Source of the DNA: Amylostereum areolatum
Lineage: Eukaryota > Basidiomycota > Agaricomycetes > Russulales > Stereaceae
Assembly: GCA_012932865.1 (NCBI GenBank)
Contig: SAXG01000110.1
Location: 36,644 to 100,643, forward strand
Length of the DNA stretch: 64,000 nt
Direction: 5' to 3'
Positions 9,728 through 18,881 of this stretch are shown here, one piece after another (position 1 is the stretch's first letter; each line of letters begins with the position of its first letter). Made by a program: the position numbers and the translations under genes. Under the pieces are notes generated by a model. The model made no database searches. It worked only from the letters and a program-made list of their open reading frames with translations, and had not been told where the DNA came from.

Positions 9728-12700
9728 TTAATCTACGTCGTGAGGATCCCAGTACCGAATAACCCCGGGGCCAAGCTCGCCATCAAATGCGGTACGGGCT
9801 CTCTCGGCATACTCAGTCCAATTCGCCATCATCCTCTCGGCAGTGCAGATGTGTCCCGGGGCTTTTGGGCGAGCTGACAGCATTGTGTCTCGACGGCCTT
9901 CCCACTCCTTCGCCAGAAATCGGAAGCTGGAGTAGGTCATACCCATTTCTGCCTTCAAGATGATAATCTCCTCCTCCACTCGGTCTAGAGACATTCTAGT
10001 CTCCAGCCACTTTTTCTTGAAGACTAGAGAATTCGTCAAGCGCATCCATGAGACAAAAAGAGGTACCAACATTCGCCAAGGTACTGACTCTCATCTGAAT
10101 CGCTAGGTATATCCATCGTCCAAAACCAGGCGAGATTCATTTTCCAGCTCATGGGATCGTTTGGATCGATACTCCTGGTTGAGATGAGCATATCTTCTTT
10201 TTTCATTGCCTGGAAACGTTCTTTCTGTGCCGAGGTCCAACCCAATCGCTCCATGTCTTCTCGGCAGCATGCATACTGCTGCGCATGCAGCCGGACCGTC
10301 TTGTTGAGGGAATGCACGGCATTCATACCCCGGGTGTGTGACGAGACCCCTCTGGCAACATTCTGCACTTTGCGAATTGCCACTCGATACTGGTTGGCTT
10401 TGTCGACCAAGCCAAGACAGATTTGCTGCAGGTGGTGGTCGGCACTCGTTTCCCGAAGTCGGAGCTCCATGTCAGCAAACTTTCTGTGATCAGGGTTGTC
10501 GCACCAGGTCTTGCCTCGTGCCGAAGGAATATCAACGGCTCTGTACTCTGGCTGCTGACCCTCGGCAGAAAGTGTTGCTGATACCGAGCCCCATTCGTCC
10601 TCGGTATGAAGCTTCCGAAGGCGAACCGTATGAAGACGGTTGGGCGGGTGTCCAAGTCGCTCCCTGGCCATCTCGTTATGTTTTTGCACCTTGGTCGCCA
10701 GCTTATGACGCCAGAGGGCTACATTGGAATGCTCTCGCTCGGTATCGGGCATCTGACTGACATAAGCCTGGAGCTGGAGCCTGGCAAAGAATTAATGTCT
10801 GCCGAACATAGTTTGATGATGGACTCACTGCTCTTCTTGGAGGGCAATCCCCTCAATGATGCATTTCGCATCGCCAGGGTTCTCGCTGTTGCGAACCTCC
10901 TCAGAGATGAGCTCAATCTCAACTTCCTTTCGAGATACGTCTGCCGACATGTTAGCAAACTGAATGGACGTCCTGAGCTCGGGGGAAGCATACATTTTAT
11001 ATTCGTCGGCATAAACTTGTCCATGGACTTGGGGTCTTTCAAGCGCTCCTGCATCGCCTGCCGAATCTCTTCTGTCCAGTCGGCAATCTCCTCTTTGGTA
11101 ATTGTTTCGTCAAGCTTGGCGAGGGCCTTCGTGCGCTGGCGAAGTACCTTCTGAGCCTTGCGCCATTTGCGGATGAGGGTCGGGACTGAGACAGTGAGCC
11201 TAGATATCAAGACAGAAATATAACCTACTCATCTGGGTCATTTTCTTCCAATTGCTGTCATTCATGTGAGCGTTGAGAGTTTCCGCTCGGTTCGCCAGCG
11301 ACATCATTCGGCAGCATGTAGAAATCAAGTTGAGCAAAGCCCAGAGGGTTTCCAGGATTTCGCCATCAATCAGTCCTATGCCTGGGATATATAGAGGATA
11401 GAACCGAGGGTGGCAGACATTGACGTGGGCATATATGTGCCAGATGCCGACACCTTGAAGAAACACTTCGAACTTTGGCAGGTTGAGATGTGGTGACTTG
11501 CCGATGCGCTTGGACAGGTTGATGTAGTGCTGGCAGGCTACATCATAGAGGTAGATTGCCCGGAGTATTCCCTCCATCTTGTGGTTCAAGGCATGCGTTA
11601 GGGTGTAGTCCATGTTCGCTTGCCTAAACTTTATCAGAGAGAGATAAAATGACGAGAACAAGGCACATACTTTTCGCCTTTCTGCAGGTCACAAGCGCAG
11701 TGTGGCACAAAGCACCCGTGCCGACCACAGGCGGCAGCCGCGAGACCTGTCACATCCAGGTGTTTCTTGTCCGACTTCCCTTTGTGCTTGCTTGCCGTGT
11801 GGTCATGACAATCCGCTTTCTCCCAAGTCTACCGACAATGAAGTAGGTTTCCACGTAGCGACTAAAAGCTTACCGGGTCATCTTCCACTGCCACAGCGAG
11901 GTGCTCCTTGTACGGCCCTGGCGACACCATGAAGCCATTGCCAGCCGTCCAGTCGATATCATTGCCCGGCACACGGGACTTGACATGCTGTGCACTCATG
12001 TTCGCATCCATGGCTACCGAGCGTATGAATTTCCACCTAGAGGACAATGTGAGCTCCTCTTCCAGGAGGTGGGTGAGGAACTTACGAATCTGGCTCCTTC
12101 TCCCACCCCGGGAACAAGTTCACTCCTACTTGAGGACAGGTAACACAAAACCAGGCCAGCTCGCCATTGGAAGGTCGCTTGAAGATTAGAGTGTGTGCAA
12201 ACCCAAACTGTTGCAGATTCCCGAGGTCGAGCCACTGCCGACGGATCCTCAATAGCTCGATCAGCCGAGTCTACCGAGAGTCAGAATCTGCTACCGAGAC
12301 GTGGAGAGAAAGAAAATACCTTTGTTGTGTTGGGGGCTTCAGGCTTCGTCACTCGTCGAATCTTTCGCATGTATGCATTTGTAACCGTCTTGCACTCGAG
12401 GTTGTCTAACTGTGCATCGTCGAGACACCGAAAGGTGAATGCGGTCTTCGGCACGTCTTGACTTGCCGGGTACAGTCCGCAGGAAAGAAGTTGGCGATCC
12501 TCTGGCTCCCGAGGAGGTCCGCAAACACAGAAGCGCACACCAATATGATGCAAGCCTGAAGGGTCGACAAGCACCATGACTCTATTTTGAAAAAGGTCTG
12601 TCGTTGGCGCTTCATTGTTCGGTATGGGACCGTCGGTGGTATCTCCCTCCTTTGCATCCGCCTCAGCCTCGACTTTGGCAGCATCCTCGGTATCATCGGC

Positions 12701-13627
12701 AGGATCCTTGGCGTAATCGGGGGGCTCGACTGGTACGCGAGGGTCATCAGGGTCATCGTCATCGTCAACAGTGAGGCCCTCCTCTTCGGGAACAAGGGCG
12801 CACATTGACAAATCCTTAAACGCTGCTGACGAGGATGCTGCCGAAGATGTGGCCGAGGTATCCCAAGAGCCCTGGATTTGAACTTCAACCTGTCGGGAGA
12901 GCTCGGGAATTGGATTCATAGGACATTCGTCTCCGTCGTGGCCCACACAGATGCATACTCCAGCATCACGGAGCCAGGCGGGAGCATAGAACTTACCATT
13001 CCACCTTTGTACTCGGTGGAAGGGCGTGTACACATGGGTTTCCCGAAGGCAGAAAGAGCACATGTGCCGACCGCGAAAGCAGTTGCTGCATCGCCAAGTT
13101 GCCTCGTGATTTTTGCACCGTCGGCAGAGCTTGTCCGGGGGAGGGGCATCTCTTTCAACAATCTTGTGAAGGTACGAGGCCTCTACGTCCAGCCACTCTC
13201 GCATATACATGACTGATGTCTGCCGAGCATCCCTGTCAGATGAATCTTAAGGCATACAGCCCAAGCTACGCACCTTTCCTTGTGTGCTCGTCTCCCTAAC
13301 GCCAAAGTCCTCCTCATCATCCCAGTAGTTGTCAACGAGAAACTCCTGTGGAATCCCATACGAGTCAACGGGAGGCAGGTGGGTAGGGCCTGGGGCGGAC
13401 GGTCCTGCCTGGGATGGGCCTGCCTGGGACGGGCCTGCCTGCGGCTGTGGAGAGGCCTTCTGGGATCGTCCACGCTTTGCTTTTGGCTTGTCGTCCCAGG
13501 GTATCAACTTCTCGGCTTTCTTGGACTTAACCCTGGTTTTGATACGAGCACCTCTTGAATTGTACGACTCTCTCTCGCTATATTCGCTAGAGGAGGGGGA
13601 CTCGCGGCGACTTCGATTACGACGCAT
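9728..13627 (-). CDS. KDZ family transposase with CxC2 cysteine cluster
   Basis: DDE/RNase H-fold transposase of the KDZ (Kyakuja-Dileera-Zisupton) group. Exons: 13627-13274, 13219-12320, 12270-12086, 12036-11874, 11828-11671, 11623-11229, 11185-10829, 10780-10071 and 10023-9728, about 1172 residues. The N terminus is basic, with AGPSQ repeats. The CxC2 cluster has cysteines near 150, 153, 162, 165, 172 and 175 (CRRC, CSNC, CSFC). An acidic linker follows. The KDZ core shows the three acidic motifs: AMDANMSAQ (D490), LYDVACQHY (D614) and GIGLIDGEILETLW (E675/E678), with HVNVCHPRFYPLY between the last two. A helical C-terminal region follows. Exon 7 is one base short: the frame changes near 11017 between MDKF and VYADEYKMYAS, so this copy either carries a 1-nt deletion or the sequence has an error. 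The start ATG at 13627 lies 94 bp after the TET/JBP stop. Confidence 0.9.
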
Positions 13628-13721
13628 GGTTTGACAGAAGAAGGGGGGAAAGGGAAAGGAATAACTGAAATTAGGAAGGTAAGGTATATAGAGACTTCAG
13701 GCCAAGGAACAATACTATCTG

Positions 13722-15015
13722 CTATCGATGTAAGAAATCTCCGACATAAGACCATTGTGGATAGGGGAGAGAGCAAGCTGTGTGTAATGGCTGTCTCATG
13801 TATCCTGCAATACACAAACGTTCTTCTAAACTTGCCGAGACACCGTGGAGGACGAAATAACCTGAGAAAAGGGCTACTGAGCCCGAAGGCCATAAGCATC
13901 TGACACCGAACGAGTGAAGCTCAAGAACTGTGTCCGGAGAGCCGCCGAGTGACAGAACCAAGTCATACCACTCGGGACAACTACTCGCATGGTCTCGGTG
14001 GGCTGGCGAGGCTCGGTTGCCAATGACTGCAACTACATTGAAAACAAATGCCCAATGTTGCAAATGGTCTGCAAACTCTGGATGTTGTCCAAGCCTAACG
14101 AGACATTCTCTGGTCACCGCGTACAGTTGAGGGTGGACAACAGCCAGGATAGCTGAAAGCAGGGCAGCATCCTCGGCAACTTCTTCCATCCAGCTGGCAA
14201 CACTAGTCCAGTGCTTGCGAAGATCTTTTGAGGGTTGGATTTTGGATGAGAAGCCCTACAAGACATTAAGCTAGAAGGAAAAGGATGTGAATAAATGTGT
14301 TACATTTTGTGCAAGATGGTGCCATGCGGGGGTGAAGTTCGCTGACCCTCTCGGCACAGTCTTTGCTTGCTCGGCAGGCATGTAATAGGCTTCGTTGTCT
14401 CGCCAGTGACTTGCCGTGTCGCTAGGCCTGACCTGGGGCGCATGGGACTCCATTGCATTGCGTATATGATGTACCGATGCTAGTAATCGAGCCTTGAAGG
14501 ATGTGAGACAATGTGGGGAGATTATGAGAAGGGGGAATACCTGGGTTTTCTCAGAGAGTAAGCCTGGGAGAAGCCAAGCGAGAAGTTTGCCGGTTCGGTC
14601 GGTGACAACACACGCCCAGTTGACGGACTCTGCCAAGGGAGGGAATGCTTTGATGAAGTCTGCCTCGGCAAGCGGATTTCTTCCGTCCTGTGCTCCAATG
14701 CTGGCAACGTACTGTGTGGCATCAAAAGGGATGACGACTGGCGATGTATGAGTACCTCGGCAGCACATTGAGGACTGGGGACTTACTTTCTCTCCCGAGG
14801 GCTTCGGCAAGGTCTACAGCAATAGTCCGAAGCTCTTGCGCAAGCTGCCAACTGATGACCGGGGGATGGGGTACTTCAGGGATAGGGAGATGGGAACGGG
14901 ATGCAAGCTCTGCATGAAAGCAGCCGACGAGGTACTCTGCTGCCGAATCAGAAAGGAGCAGCTGCCAGTCCGAAGGAATAGGTGACGTGCACTCGTCGGC
15001 TGGCTTCCAGCCCAT
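13722..15015 (-). CDS. TET/JBP family 2-oxoglutarate/Fe(II) dioxygenase
   Basis: Enzymes of this family oxidise the methyl group of 5-methylcytosine or thymine in DNA using Fe(II), O2 and 2-oxoglutarate. Exons 15015-14787, 14737-14541, 14492-14304 and 14255-13722 join in phase to 382 residues. The N-terminal half includes SVNWACVVTDRTGKLLAWLLP, typical of fungal TET/JBP proteins. The double-stranded beta-helix core is in exon 4: NRASPAHRDHASS gives the iron ligands H291 and D293, followed by PEWYDLVLSLGG. FSGYFVLHGV gives the distal ligand H342, and EERLCIAGYMR gives candidate 2-oxoglutarate arginines R351 or R359. All expected catalytic residues are present. An in-frame stop upstream and no earlier ATG fix the start. 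It lies between the transposase and cargo gene A, all on one strand. Substrate preference cannot be read from the sequence. Confidence 0.85.
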
Positions 15016-15194
15016 GAATAGATAAAAACGAGGGTGATTGAATTTGGAGATCAAATGGGTGGGTGGGGGTCTGAAAGTGGATGTTTGAAGATTGAGATCT
15101 TATAACAATCGGACATGAGGTAATGATTGCCGATGTCAATCGTCACATTGTGGTACTCTACTACTTAAGAGGGTTCGGTACAGCACACCCGGCG

Positions 15195-16202
15195 CTACAT
15201 CTCCATCTTGGGAGAAATGGTATCACCTGCCAAAGACCCCTCGCCAGAATTCTCCTCGCCAGAATTCTCCTCGCCAGAATTCTCCTCGCCAGAATTCTCC
15301 TCGCCAGGATTCTCCTCGCCAATTCCCTGCCAAGCAAGGTGGTTTGCTCCTGTCAACACCCACATTCTATGCATGTCTTTGAGAACTTGCGACTCCTTCT
15401 CCACGGTGTCCTTCAGGTGGTTAACAAGGTCGGTTCGTCGTTCGAGAGAGTTGTTGACAAGGTCTTCGTGCTGGCGAAGGACCCTTTCAATGTTGCGACG
15501 GGCTTGTCCCAATCCTACCGAGAGTTTAGGACAGAACCAGCAGGAGAAGACAAACTCACCCGATGAGACTTCTGCCACATCTGGCAGGATCCTGGGCTCC
15601 TGGGAGGTTCCGCTTGCATGTCTTTCCTGCATCTCTTTGTAGTACTGACGAGCTCGAAGAGGCTACCTTTGTTAGAAGATGGGCAATGGGCTTGAATTCG
15701 AAAGAACTCACTGGATTTTCGAGCCACATTTCAACCGCCCGAATGGCGGACCGGCCTCTGCCACTCTGGATGACAAAATGCTCGGTCCACCAGTCGTTGA
15801 CGGTTGTTCGGCATCCCTGAACCTCGGCACGGGTCAACGGACCCTTCGGTAAAAGTACATCTAGGTCTTCTAAAGTTACATTTGGCGGAGGAGCATTGCA
15901 GAGATTGTATATATCCACGAGCCAGGGATTCTGGCTCAAATGCTGGGGCGTCTCGACCAAAAACTGGCCGGTCAGTCTGATTATGTCACTCTGAGAGATC
16001 ATGAGAGATTTGTGTTTAAGTGGGGAAAGACATAACCTACCGCCTCGGCACGAAGACCCTCGCGAAAACAATCCGGGATGTTCCTAGGCGTGGCGAGGTC
16101 TTGGCGCATACGGCGTAGCCAAGATGTGGCAGCATATATCTCGGCAACATGAATGAATTCTTCGTAGGAGGGGTCGAGAACGATGGTGGCAACGGTTGAC
16201 AT
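15195..16202 (-). CDS. KDZ-element cargo protein A, 281 aa, unknown
   Basis: No family recognised. Exons 16202-16041, 15990-15712, 15644-15560 and 15514-15195 close in phase. It begins MSTVATIVLDPSYEEFIHVAE, is mostly charged and helical, and has a predicted coiled-coil-like run (ARRNIERVLRQHEDLVNN to KESQVLKDMHR). Near the C terminus there are five GEENS-type pentapeptides encoded by a 15-bp tandem repeat. The third intron ends CTCTCGGTAG, the element's motif. It lies 179 bp upstream of TET/JBP on the same strand and is divergent from cargo gene E. A structural or DNA-binding partner is possible; the sequence gives no direct evidence. Confidence 0.6.
15240..15319. repeat. 15-bp tandem repeat coding for GEENS units
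   Basis: About five copies of TCGCCAGAATTCTCC (plus strand), in frame with cargo protein A, so copy number changes would not break the frame. One copy carries a G for A change. Confidence 0.85.
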
Positions 16203-16351
16203 GAGTGCAAGTGGTCAAGAGAGAGGTCTGCAATCCGATTATGAGAAGTGTTCGGGAATTGCCTGGTGTCCCGAAGGGCTGGGCATTTGTCTTGTGTCCC
16301 GAGCATTTCTGTCACATCTGCCACATCACGCCCCTCTGCTTTCCTCCCTCC
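16203..16351. promoter_or_regulatory. Shared divergent promoter of cargo genes A and E
   Basis: Only 149 bp separate the start codons of gene A (minus) and gene E (plus), so the two genes must share upstream sequence. It contains several CCCGA/TTCGGGA repeats. No clear TATA box is visible. Confidence 0.5.
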
Positions 16352-17201
16352 ATGGCATCCCCTATTCCGCCTTCTGTGTCCCAATCCTCCTTGATCGAAA
16401 TGTGTGCAGCGGATATGGTTGAATACCTAGGTTCTCGGATAGGGCAAGCAGCTCGGTGGTTATCCGAAACCTCGTCCCGACGGTGTACCGACGAGGATCC
16501 CGAGAGTGGTGACTTCAAAAGTGCATGGGATCATGATCCATACGTCAAAGTTTGTGTACAACATGAGCTGGTGGGTCGTTCTATGTGTTTCTGGAATGTT
16601 GGCTTACCTGTCTTAGAACCTGATCATGACAGTGATCGGGGTAGCACGCATGCGAGGAATGGCCCTTCAACCAAATCAAATTGTACGGAATGCTCATCAA
16701 TACCTGTCTTTCGGGGGGGAACCGGGCTTGTGGAGCGACATCCCTCGCCTTGCCCTTGAGCTGGGAGAGCCCCCGGAGGCGATGGTTGTTCTGCCTGGGT
16801 GGTGGTTTTTTGCGGAGGCCGGGAAGACGTACGATGCAGTGGATGGTTTCATCGAGTTCCTGGAGAACGCGATGCTTTCGGTACATTTGCTTTTCCTTGG
16901 GCGACTCGTAGCTGACATTGTTCAGGACCCTGGGTTGGATGGGCTTGAAGAATGGCTTCAAAGGGCTGAGGCTCTTCGCACCGCCATCATAGAGGTTGCC
17001 GAGGAGGTGGGAGAGCAGCGAGACTGGGCTGTTGAGCAACGGAAGGACTATGCCGAGCGTTTGGCAAAGGTCACACTAAGGTGGAAAGTCGTGGCGAGTG
17101 CGATGGCTGAAGTCAAGGCGACGGCAGGTAACTCAGGTGGTAAACTGGGTGGGGACGGGGATGTGGAGATGGAGGACGGTACGAGCTCCATTGTTTCATA
17201 G
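16352..17201 (+). CDS. KDZ-element cargo protein E, 267 aa, unknown
   Basis: No family recognised. Exons 16352-16570 and 16617-17201, phase 0, 46-nt intron with GTGGGT donor and TCTTAG acceptor. The start MASPIPPSVSQSS is the first in-frame ATG after the divergent promoter. The central part contains PEAMVVLPGWWFFAEAGKT. The C-terminal third is a long charged helix (EEWLQRAEALRTAIIEVAEE onwards) that looks like a coiled coil, ending in an acidic tail (GDVEMEDGTSS). It is the outermost gene on the right of the KDZ element and the only intact one on the plus strand. Confidence 0.6.
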
Positions 17202-17287
17202 CTACTTTGGAAGACAGAGTAGTTTCTATTTCGGTGTGGCGAGTGTAACAAAAGTGAAAGTGTACCGAGTGGCGAGGGTACAAAAGC

Positions 17288-17371
17288 GTACCGACGGGGG
17301 AACACGTACCGACAGGGGAACATGTACCGACAGGGGAGTGCGTACCGACGGGGGAGTGCGTACCGACGGGA
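17288..17371. repeat. 18-bp tandem array at the right flank of the KDZ element
   Basis: Five copies of GTACCGACRGGGGA plus four variable bases start at 17288, 17306, 17324, 17342 and 17360, an exact 18-bp period. The core GTACCGA matches the motif scattered through the element. The position near the inferred end suggests subterminal transposase-binding repeats; this is inference. Confidence 0.85.
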
Positions 17372-17420
17372 AAGGGAATCCTAACGAGGGGAAGGGATGA
17401 TCGGCTTCGGTAGTTCTCCC

Positions 17421-17862
17421 TACCCGATCATTTGGCCACTCCCGAATGAGTGTCGGGAGAGAATAGAGATCACGTGGGGTTGTACCTGGAGGGGGGGGGC
17501 AGCGGCCGCAAGCGGTCGAGCCGATACTGACGAAATATGTACACCTGCGGTCCTACATATCTATCTAAGGTACCCTACCATAAGGTGTGATCGAACGCCA
17601 CTGATGACGCCCAACGTGACTTACGTTACTTTCAATTTGCGGTCGCGGACGAAGTCCACATCTTTCGAGCGGATCCTTAGGTTTGCTTCATGTAATCTGC
17701 CAGTGGTAAGCCGCTTGGGATTTCTGCTTGAAGGCTGTCCGTGCCATGGATTAAGTACACTGCCATATGGCCATCGTTCCGGGGTTATTAGGATCTTCAT
17801 CGACATATTTAAAGCTCGAACGACAAACGCAACCAGCTCAGAACAACTCTTCCGCGGCCAAA
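17421..17862. other. Intergenic region
   Basis: No gene seen. It contains a run of ten G near 17491 and a TATTTAAA-like sequence near 17805, about 55 bp upstream of the next start codon, possibly its core promoter. Confidence 0.4.
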
Positions 17863-18881
17863 ATGCGCCCTCTTTCACGTCGCTTCACGTTCTTTTCCCT
17901 TGCTCTCTTGACCTTCGTCCTGAGCACACAGACCTCTGCATCCGCATCATCCACCCGCCCGACGCATCCCCCCCCTTTCCCCGTAACTACCAGCGGCCGA
18001 GACGTCAAGCCCATATGCGTACCCATCTTCGTCTCCGAAACTAGTACCCCCGCTTCCACCACCACCCCTTCTCTCGAAGAGACGCCCTTCTTGACATTCA
18101 TCCCTCTTAGAATGGGATCAGATGCGTCTCCCACAGACGTCACGGGATTCGAGGTCACATTCGAGGAATTCGCGGGTCCACCGTCCGGATGTTCCGTGAT
18201 CTCCTGCGTGGAGACGTGCATCCAAAAAGCGGACGGCACGGCGACCACAACATGTTCAACGGTGGCTCCGACGGCCGGACGCCTCTTTTCATCTTCCATC
18301 GGAAGCTCCAACGCCAACCACGTCGACGAAGCCTCTTCGATTGATTCCGTCCGCGACGGAGCCAGCGATTCTCATGTTGGCGCCGATGTCGGCCTCGACA
18401 AGGCGAAAAAGCCAACGAACACTCAGGCTGTGATTGACTTCATTCCCCCGTCGCTCGGTACGTGGTCCTCCATACAATTTTGGGCGTCGACGTTGACAGT
18501 CCCCCTGCATTGTAATCAGCGCTACTCGCCGTGGTGCTTACTGTTGCATATGGGTACAACCATGCGCTGAATGGTTTGAAAATTCTAATGCGGGGTCAGT
18601 AGTCCCCCCTTACCCCGACATTGTTCTAGACCCTTTCTAATTTTGTGAACTACCTGCTAGGTGTGGCGGCTGGCGCCGCCTACTTCCTCCACCTCTTCTC
18701 CGACGCTGCTGATGCCGTATGTCTGCTGATCCCCGCTCGCCGTCGTGTGGAGCCGCCTCGGTTGGACGCCCGCGCCCCGTACCAGATACTCCCTGAAGGA
18801 GTCTATGCTATCCCTGGGAGGACAGTGGTTGAGCCGGCGGGATACATTGTTGCACCCGCACACATGATGGAAGAACCTTGA
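17863..18881 (+). CDS. Secreted/membrane protein, family M member 1
   Basis: Function unknown. Exons 17863-18457, 18520-18594 and 18661-18881 join to 296 residues. A signal peptide is likely at 1-28 (basic MRPLSRR, then FTFFSLALLTFVLS). A serine/threonine-rich ectodomain with cysteine-bearing PPSGCSVISCVETC follows. One hydrophobic segment begins at the exon 1/2 junction (about residues 195-212, SLALLAVVLTVAYGY), and the tail is polar and proline-rich. Both introns are phase 1, and exon 2 is short (75 nt). This layout recurs in the genes at 34874, 36741, 42106 and 47463. Likely a type I membrane protein of the plasma membrane or secretory pathway. Confidence 0.65.

Larger units (their letters stand above)
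4927..17420. mobile_element. KDZ transposon carrying a TET/JBP gene (left end cut by retrotransposon 1)
   Basis: This block holds a KDZ transposase, a TET/JBP dioxygenase and four unknown genes. Basidiomycete KDZ transposons are known to carry TET/JBP genes. The block is set apart by a very frequent short motif on both strands (TACCGAG, CTCGGTAG, CTCGGCA, TGCCGAG) that drops off sharply outside it. The right limit is placed just after an 18-bp tandem repeat and a copy of TCGGCTTCGGTAG (17401-17413) that also occurs near the left side (5489-5501). I could not find terminal inverted repeats or a target duplication, so the limits are approximate. The left end is displaced by the Ty3 insertion and lies outside the window. 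Confidence 0.75.

Noticed and set aside
15240..15319. CRISPR-like array
   Set aside because: Contiguous 15-bp in-frame repeats without spacers, inside an exon, in a eukaryote.
4927..17420. Terminal inverted repeats of the KDZ element
   Set aside because: None could be matched by eye. The left end is outside the window, so only approximate limits were given.
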